DNA of 64,000 nucleotides from Lolium rigidum (taxonomy: Eukaryota > Streptophyta > Magnoliopsida > Poales > Poaceae): NCBI RefSeq assembly GCF_022539505.1, contig NW_025899987.1, positions 1-64,000 on the forward strand, given 5' to 3'. Each line of letters begins with the position of its first letter. Positions within the stretch are counted from its first letter, which is position 1. The translations under genes were made by a program, and so were the position numbers. The notes below the pieces were generated by a model. The model had not been told where the DNA came from and did no database searches. It worked only from the letters and a program-made list of their open reading frames with translations. Below are positions 59,467 to 64,000 of the stretch, piece after piece.

Positions 59467-61287
59467 GATGGCCTCCATGGCTCTTTTCACTTTTAGGAGC
59501 AACATCCTAATATGACAACACACTTTTTGGTACAAATAACTCATAATGAATAAAACATGATGTATAAAACTGTATGCCTCTGCCAGTGTAGCAGGATGTG
59601 CAATGATCTAGCGTAACATGGGTAAACCACACATCAGCTGTATAGAATCATGCAAAGCAATATGTAAATAATGAATAAAAACATGTAATATAATGTAAAA
59701 TGGAAGTTGCATGGCAATATATCTTGGAACAGCTATGGAAATGCTGTGGTAGGTAGGTATGGTGGCTGTTTTGAGGAAGATGTATGGGCTTATGTGTATG
59801 AGAACAAGAGAAAGTCCTCCCACGGGTTTGGATGTACTGGCGAAGTATGCACAATTCTCAATGTGAGCAAAAGGCAATGCACAGTACCGAAGAGGCTAAC
59901 AAATTTGGATGGTGGAAGTGCCAAAAACCGTAGCTTAACATTAGTCAAAAAGAACTCACAAGCTTATTGCAAATATCTAGCAGGTTCATCATTAAGAGCA
60001 TGATTAAAATTTACTCCAATGAGGGCCGTCCACGGTGGCACAATTACCCCGCTAGCTCCCTCGACCTTCAGCACAACTTAGTTATTACGATGAACTCTTA
60101 GACATGGAAAGCTATCAAGTCCAACTACACCTTCAACCATTTAATTAGAGTTTGTAGTACGTCACAAGCTTAAAGACAACAATCCACTACTAATTTTAAC
60201 TTATTTATCCAGCAAGCCTTACCATCTAAATACCTCAAAACGTTTGCAAAGAATCAAGTTATCAAAGCTCAATTGTCTACAAGATTATGCCAGTGTTTCA
60301 TTATACCACTACCACATGCAACATTTTCTGTTTCCAACCATAATAATGATGAACGAAGCCATGAACACTAAAAGTAAAGCTAAGAACACATGTATTCATA
60401 TGCAACAGCGGAGCGTGTCTCTCTCCCACACAAGCTTAAATTTATTCAGAGAATGAAAATAACAAAACGAAAATAAAAGCACACAGACGCTCCAAGTAAA
60501 GTACATAAGATGTGACAGAATAAAAATATAGTTTCAATAGAAGAAACCTGATAAATTGTTGATGAAGAAGGGGATGCCTTGGGCATCCCCAAGCTTAGAC
60601 GCTTGAGTCTTCTTGAAGTATGCAGGGATGAACCACGGGGGCATCCCCAAGCTTAGACTTTTCACTCTTCTTAATCATATATCATCCTCCTCTCTTGACC
60701 CTTGAAAACTTCCTCCACACCAAACTCAAAACAAACTCATTAGAGGGTTAGTGCATAATAAAAAATTCACAGGTTCAGAGGTGAGACAATCATTCTTAAC
60801 ACTTCTGGTCATTGCCCAAAGCTACTGAAAGTTAATGGAATAAATAAATCCATCAAACATAGCAAAACAGGCAATGCGAAATAAAAGGCAGAATCTGTCA
60901 AAACAGAATAGTCCGTAAAGACGAATTTTTCAGGGGCACTTAACTTGCTCAGATGAAAAAGCTCAAATTGAACGAAAGTTGCGTACATATCTGAGGATCA
61001 CTCACGTAAATTGGCAGATTTTTCTGAGTTACCTACAGAGAACCCTGCCCAAATTCGCGACAGCAAGAAATCTATTTCTGCGCAGTAATCCAAATCTAGT
61101 ATCATCTTTACTATCAAAGACTTTACTTGGCACAACAATGCAATAAAATAAAGATAAGGAGAGGTTTCTACAGTAGTAACAACTTCCAAGACTCAAATAT
61201 AAAACAAAATTGATGTAGTAAAATAAAAACATGGGTTATCTCTCAAGAAGTGCTTTCTTTATAGCCATTAAGGTGGGCTCAGTAATT

Positions 61288-62037
61288 TTAATGATGCACT
61301 CCCAAGCAATAAGAGTTGAAGCCAAAGAGAGCATCAAAAAGCAAATTCAAAACAAATTTAAGTCTAACCCGCTTCCTATGCATAGGAATCTTGTATACAA
61401 ATAAATTCATGGAGAACAAAGTGACAAGCATAGGAAGATAAAACAAGTGTAACTTCAAAAATTTCAGCATATAGAGAGGTGTTTTAGTAACATGAAAATT
61501 TCTACCATATTTTCCTCTCTCATAGAGATTTTCAGTAGCATCATGAACAAACTCAACAATATAACTATCAAATGAAACATTCTTATCATGAGCTACATGC
61601 ATAAAATTATTACTACTCCCAACATAAGCATAGTCATTCTTATTAATTGTAGTGGGAGCAAATTCAACAAAGTAGCTATCATTATTATTCTCATCAAGTG
61701 TAGGAGGCATAGTATAATCATAATAAAATTTATCCTCCATAGTAGGCGGCACCAAAAGACCACTATCATTATAATCATCATAAATAGGAGGCAAAGTATC
61801 ATCAAAGAAAATTTTCTCCTCAATGCTCGGGGGACTAAAAATATCATGCTCATCAAAACCAGCTTCCCCAAGCTTAGAATTTTCCATAGCATTAGCAACA
61901 ATGGTGTTCAAAGCGTTCATACTAATATCATTGCTACTAGCATGCAAATAAGGTTCCATAGGTTTTTTAATTTTCGCATCAAACAATCCATGTCTTAACT
62001 CAGGAAATAGATTAAAAAGCTCACTATTATTTTCCAT
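61288..62037 (-). CDS. Gypsy leader ORF, unit 2, 249 residues
   Basis: Longest open frame of the non-autonomous Gypsy, starting MENNSELFNLFPELRHGLFD 141 bases downstream of the distal primer site. Residues about 65-125 contain two tandem imperfect copies of a motif: IEEKIFFDDTLPPIYDDYND and MEDKFYYDYTMPPTLDENNN. A stretch VEFAPTTINKNDYAYVG and SFDSYIVEFVHDATENLYE follows. After KYG the unit 2 frame runs on through a hydrophobic/basic tail (LKLHLFYLPMLVTLF, KIPMHRKRVRLKFVLNLLF) that unit 1 loses by one inserted base. One weak membrane-like stretch lies in the tail. No enzyme motif. It could be a relic of a gag gene or a recruited ORF. Expression is not shown by sequence. Confidence 0.5.
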   Translation of the reverse strand: MENNSELFNLFPELRHGLFDAKIKKPMEPYLHASSNDISMNALNTIVANAMENSKLGEAGFDEHDIFSPPSIEEKIFFDDTLPPIYDDYNDSGLLVPPTMEDKFYYDYTMPPTLDENNNDSYFVEFAPTTINKNDYAYVGSSNNFMHVAHDKNVSFDSYIVEFVHDATENLYERGKYGRNFHVTKTPLYMLKFLKLHLFYLPMLVTLFSMNLFVYKIPMHRKRVRLKFVLNLLFDALFGFNSYCLGVHH

Positions 62038-62177
62038 TATGCCTAACTAGTGAAAATCAAGAAACAAAAAGATGCAATTGCAGGATCTAAAGGAAATAGC
62101 TTCGAGCACTCACACACCAGCAACAGTGCTAGGAAATAGCTTAGTAGTCGGAGGATGTGAATACCTTTTACCTTACC

Positions 62178-62195
62178 TCCCCGGCAACGGCGCCA
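62178..62195 (-). other. Primer-binding site, distal copy, unit 2 (perfect)
   Basis: TCCCCGGCAACGGCGCCA, identical to the tRNA-Asp 3' end, as in unit 1. Confidence 0.75.
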
Positions 62196-62246
62196 GAAAA
62201 TAGCTTAGTTACCGGGGACCGGAGTGTGAGTGCCTTTTACCTTACC

Positions 62247-62264
62247 TCCCCGACAACGGCGCCA
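62247..62264 (-). other. Primer-binding site, proximal copy, unit 2 (one change)
   Basis: TCCCCGACAACGGCGCCA, 10 bases from LTR C, with the same single change as in unit 1, so the doubling predates the array. Confidence 0.75.
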
Positions 62265-62274
62265 GAAAATAGCT

Positions 62275-63703
62275 TGATGTCTACTCACGCTTCTTTTCCT
62301 GTAGACAGTGTTGGGCCTCCAGGAGCAGAGGTTTGTAGAACAGCAGCAAGTTTCCCTTAAGTGGATCACCCAAGGTTTATCGAACTCAGGGAGGAAGAGG
62401 TCAAAGATATCCCTCTCAAGCAACCCTACTATCACGATACAAGAAGTCTCTTGTGTCCCCAACACACCTAATACACTTGTCAGATGTATAGGTGCACTAG
62501 TTCGGCGAAGAGATAGTGAAATACAAGTAATATGGATGTATATGAGCGGTAATAGCAATCTGAAATAAATATGGCAGCAAGTAAACATGTAGCAGAACAG
62601 TGAATAAACGGAGATTCGATGTTTGGAAACAAGGCCTAGGGATCATACTTTCACTAGTGGACACTCTCAACATTGATCACATAATAAAACCACTCTACAC
62701 TCTCTTGTTGGATGACAAACACCATTAATTGTGTAGGGCTACAAGAGCACCTCAATGCCGGAGTTAACAAGCTCCACAACATTCGATGTTCATATTTAAG
62801 TAACCTTAGAGTGCATGATAGACCAACGCAATTATACCGAGTACTAACATAGCATGCACACCGTCTCCGACAGACTATGAAAGGAGGAATAGATCACATC
62901 AATACTATCATAGTAATAGTTAACTTCATAATCTACAAGTGATTACAATCATATCCTATGCCAAGTACTACATGATGCACACACTGTCAACATTACATCA
63001 TGGAGGAGGAATAGACTACTTTAATAACATCACTAGAGTAGCACATAGATGATATTCAACTATATCACAAAGAGAGAGATGAACCACATAGCTACGGTAG
63101 AGCCCTCAGCCTTGGGGGAGAACTACTCCCTCCTCATCATGGAGACAACGATGGCGGTGAAGATGGCGGTGGTGTCGATGGAGATGCCTTCCGGGGGCAA
63201 TTCCCTGTCCCGGCGGCGTGCCGGAACAGAGATTTCTGTCCCCCGAATCCTAGCTTCGCGATGGCGGAGGCTCTGGAAGGTTTCTCGTACTGTGGCTTAT
63301 TCTCCTCGAAGTTATAGGTCACGACGACTTATATAGGTGAAGAGTCGGAGCCGGAAGGGGTCTGGGGGCTCCACACACCAGGGGGGCGTGCCCCCCCTCT
63401 GGCCGCGCCGCCACCACGTGTGGGGGCCCTGGGCCTCCCCTCTGGTCCCTCTTCGGTGTTCTGGAAGCTTCGTGGAAATATAAGATCGTGGGCCTTGATT
63501 TCGTCCAATTCCGAGAATATTTCCTGTGTAAGATTTCTGAAACCAAAAACAGCAGAAAACAACAACTGGCACTTCGGCATCTCGTTAATAGGTTAGTTCC
63601 GGAAAATGCATCAAAACGATATAAAGTGTGAACAAAACATGTAGGTATTGTCATAAAACAAGCATGGAACATCATAAATTATAGATACGTTGGAGACGTA
63701 TCA
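62275..63703 (-). mobile_element. Gypsy array, LTR C (5'-most)
   Basis: 1,429 bp, starts TGATACGTCTCCAACG at 63,703 in element orientation. TATA-like CCTATATAAG at 63,328-63,337. The outer flank is a Copia LTR in the opposite orientation, not the H5 sequence found beyond LTR A. Confidence 0.92.
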
Positions 63704-64000
63704 CCCCTCCTCCACTTCTTCTCCCGCATACGCTTAGCGAAGCTCCGCCGGAGATCTCCATCGACACCGCCACCACGCCGTCGTGCTGCCGGGATTCCAA
63801 GGAGGATCTACTACTTCCGCTGCCCGCCGGAACGGGGAGAAGGACGTCGTCTTCATCAACACTGAACGTGTGACCGAGTACGGAGGTGCTGCCCGATTGT
63901 GGCACCGTCAAGATCTTCTACGCGCTTTTGAAAGCGGCAAGTGATCATCTTCTGCAACAACGAGATCTAATCTCGTAGGCTTTGGAAATCTTCAAGGGTT
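63704..64000 (+). mobile_element. Copia LTR fragment (BARE/Angela-like), + strand
   Basis: Matches, in reverse, the U5-side of the LTRs at 50,050-50,390 and 57,070-57,410: CTTAGCGAAGCTCCGCCGG, CTTCCGCTGCCCGC, GTGTGACCGAGTACGGAGGT and CAAGATCTTCTACGCGCTTT. It runs off the window. Only part of the LTR is present next to LTR C. Confidence 0.85.

Larger units (their letters stand above)
49746..62274 (-). mobile_element. Gypsy array, internal region 2, split by Copia
   Basis: Same 3.7-kb sequence as internal region 1 once the Copia element and one target copy are removed: 227 bp at 49,746-49,972 and 3.49 kb at 58,782-62,274. The join, AGACATG-AAACC-GTACAAA, occurs uninterrupted in unit 1 at about 44,785. 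The leader ORF here is open for 249 residues. Confidence 0.9.

Noticed and set aside
48197..62264. Possible tRNA-Asp genes
   Set aside because: Only the last 18 bases of the tRNA are present, without the acceptor partner or arms, and each lies next to an LTR. They are primer-binding sites.
43145..63703. CRISPR-like or satellite array
   Set aside because: The repeats are 1.4-kb LTRs alternating with 3.7-kb internal regions, and the DNA is a plant nuclear retroelement array.

Overview
This window is plant intergenic DNA made almost entirely of nested transposable elements. I found no confident free-standing host gene, rRNA or tRNA gene. The element types point to a pooid grass (wheat, barley or oat relatives): Copia LTRs of the BARE/WIS/Angela type, Gypsy LTRs that open TGATACGTCTCCAACG, TIR elements that open GGGCATCTCC with 3-bp target duplications, a DUF4283-type LINE and a Helitron. 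Family names are from memory of these families, not from a search.

Layout. (1) 1 to about 20.7 kb is a huge, decayed inverted duplication folded at about 9,683. Each arm holds the same nest in mirror order: a Gypsy 5' LTR and leader, a Helitron inserted in that leader, and half of a Copia element inserted in the Helitron and cut at the axis. The left arm runs off the window. The Helitron appears to carry exons of an unidentified gene, better preserved in the left arm. (2) 21.8-23.6 kb holds a broken MULE (MuDR) transposase gene cut off by the Gypsy LTR. (3) 23.6-43.1 kb contains two diverged copies of a unique-looking block (A about 23.6-28.0 kb, B about 37.0-42.0 kb) peppered with five PIF/Harbinger-like TIR elements (H1-H5), a retroposon with a 15-bp target duplication, and a full-length but mutated LINE with a 17-bp target duplication lying inside an older Gypsy-type LTR. 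(4) 43.1-63.7 kb is a tandem LTR-internal-LTR-internal-LTR array of a short, non-autonomous Gypsy element. Its second internal region was later split by a young 8.8-kb Copia element (target duplication AAACC). (5) The last 0.3 kb is another Copia LTR fragment.

Relations. The Gypsy copies carry only a short leader ORF and a tRNA-Asp-type primer site, so they must have depended on pol proteins supplied in trans. The Copia, LINE and MULE genes present are all broken. Four of the five Harbinger-like elements share one unusual ORF family; in H4 it is uninterrupted and is the most gene-like object here. H3 instead carries a Myb/trihelix-like protein gene. The order of events can be read from the nesting: block duplication, then TIR insertions; Gypsy, then Helitron, then Copia, then inversion on the left; Gypsy array formation, then Copia insertion on the right.
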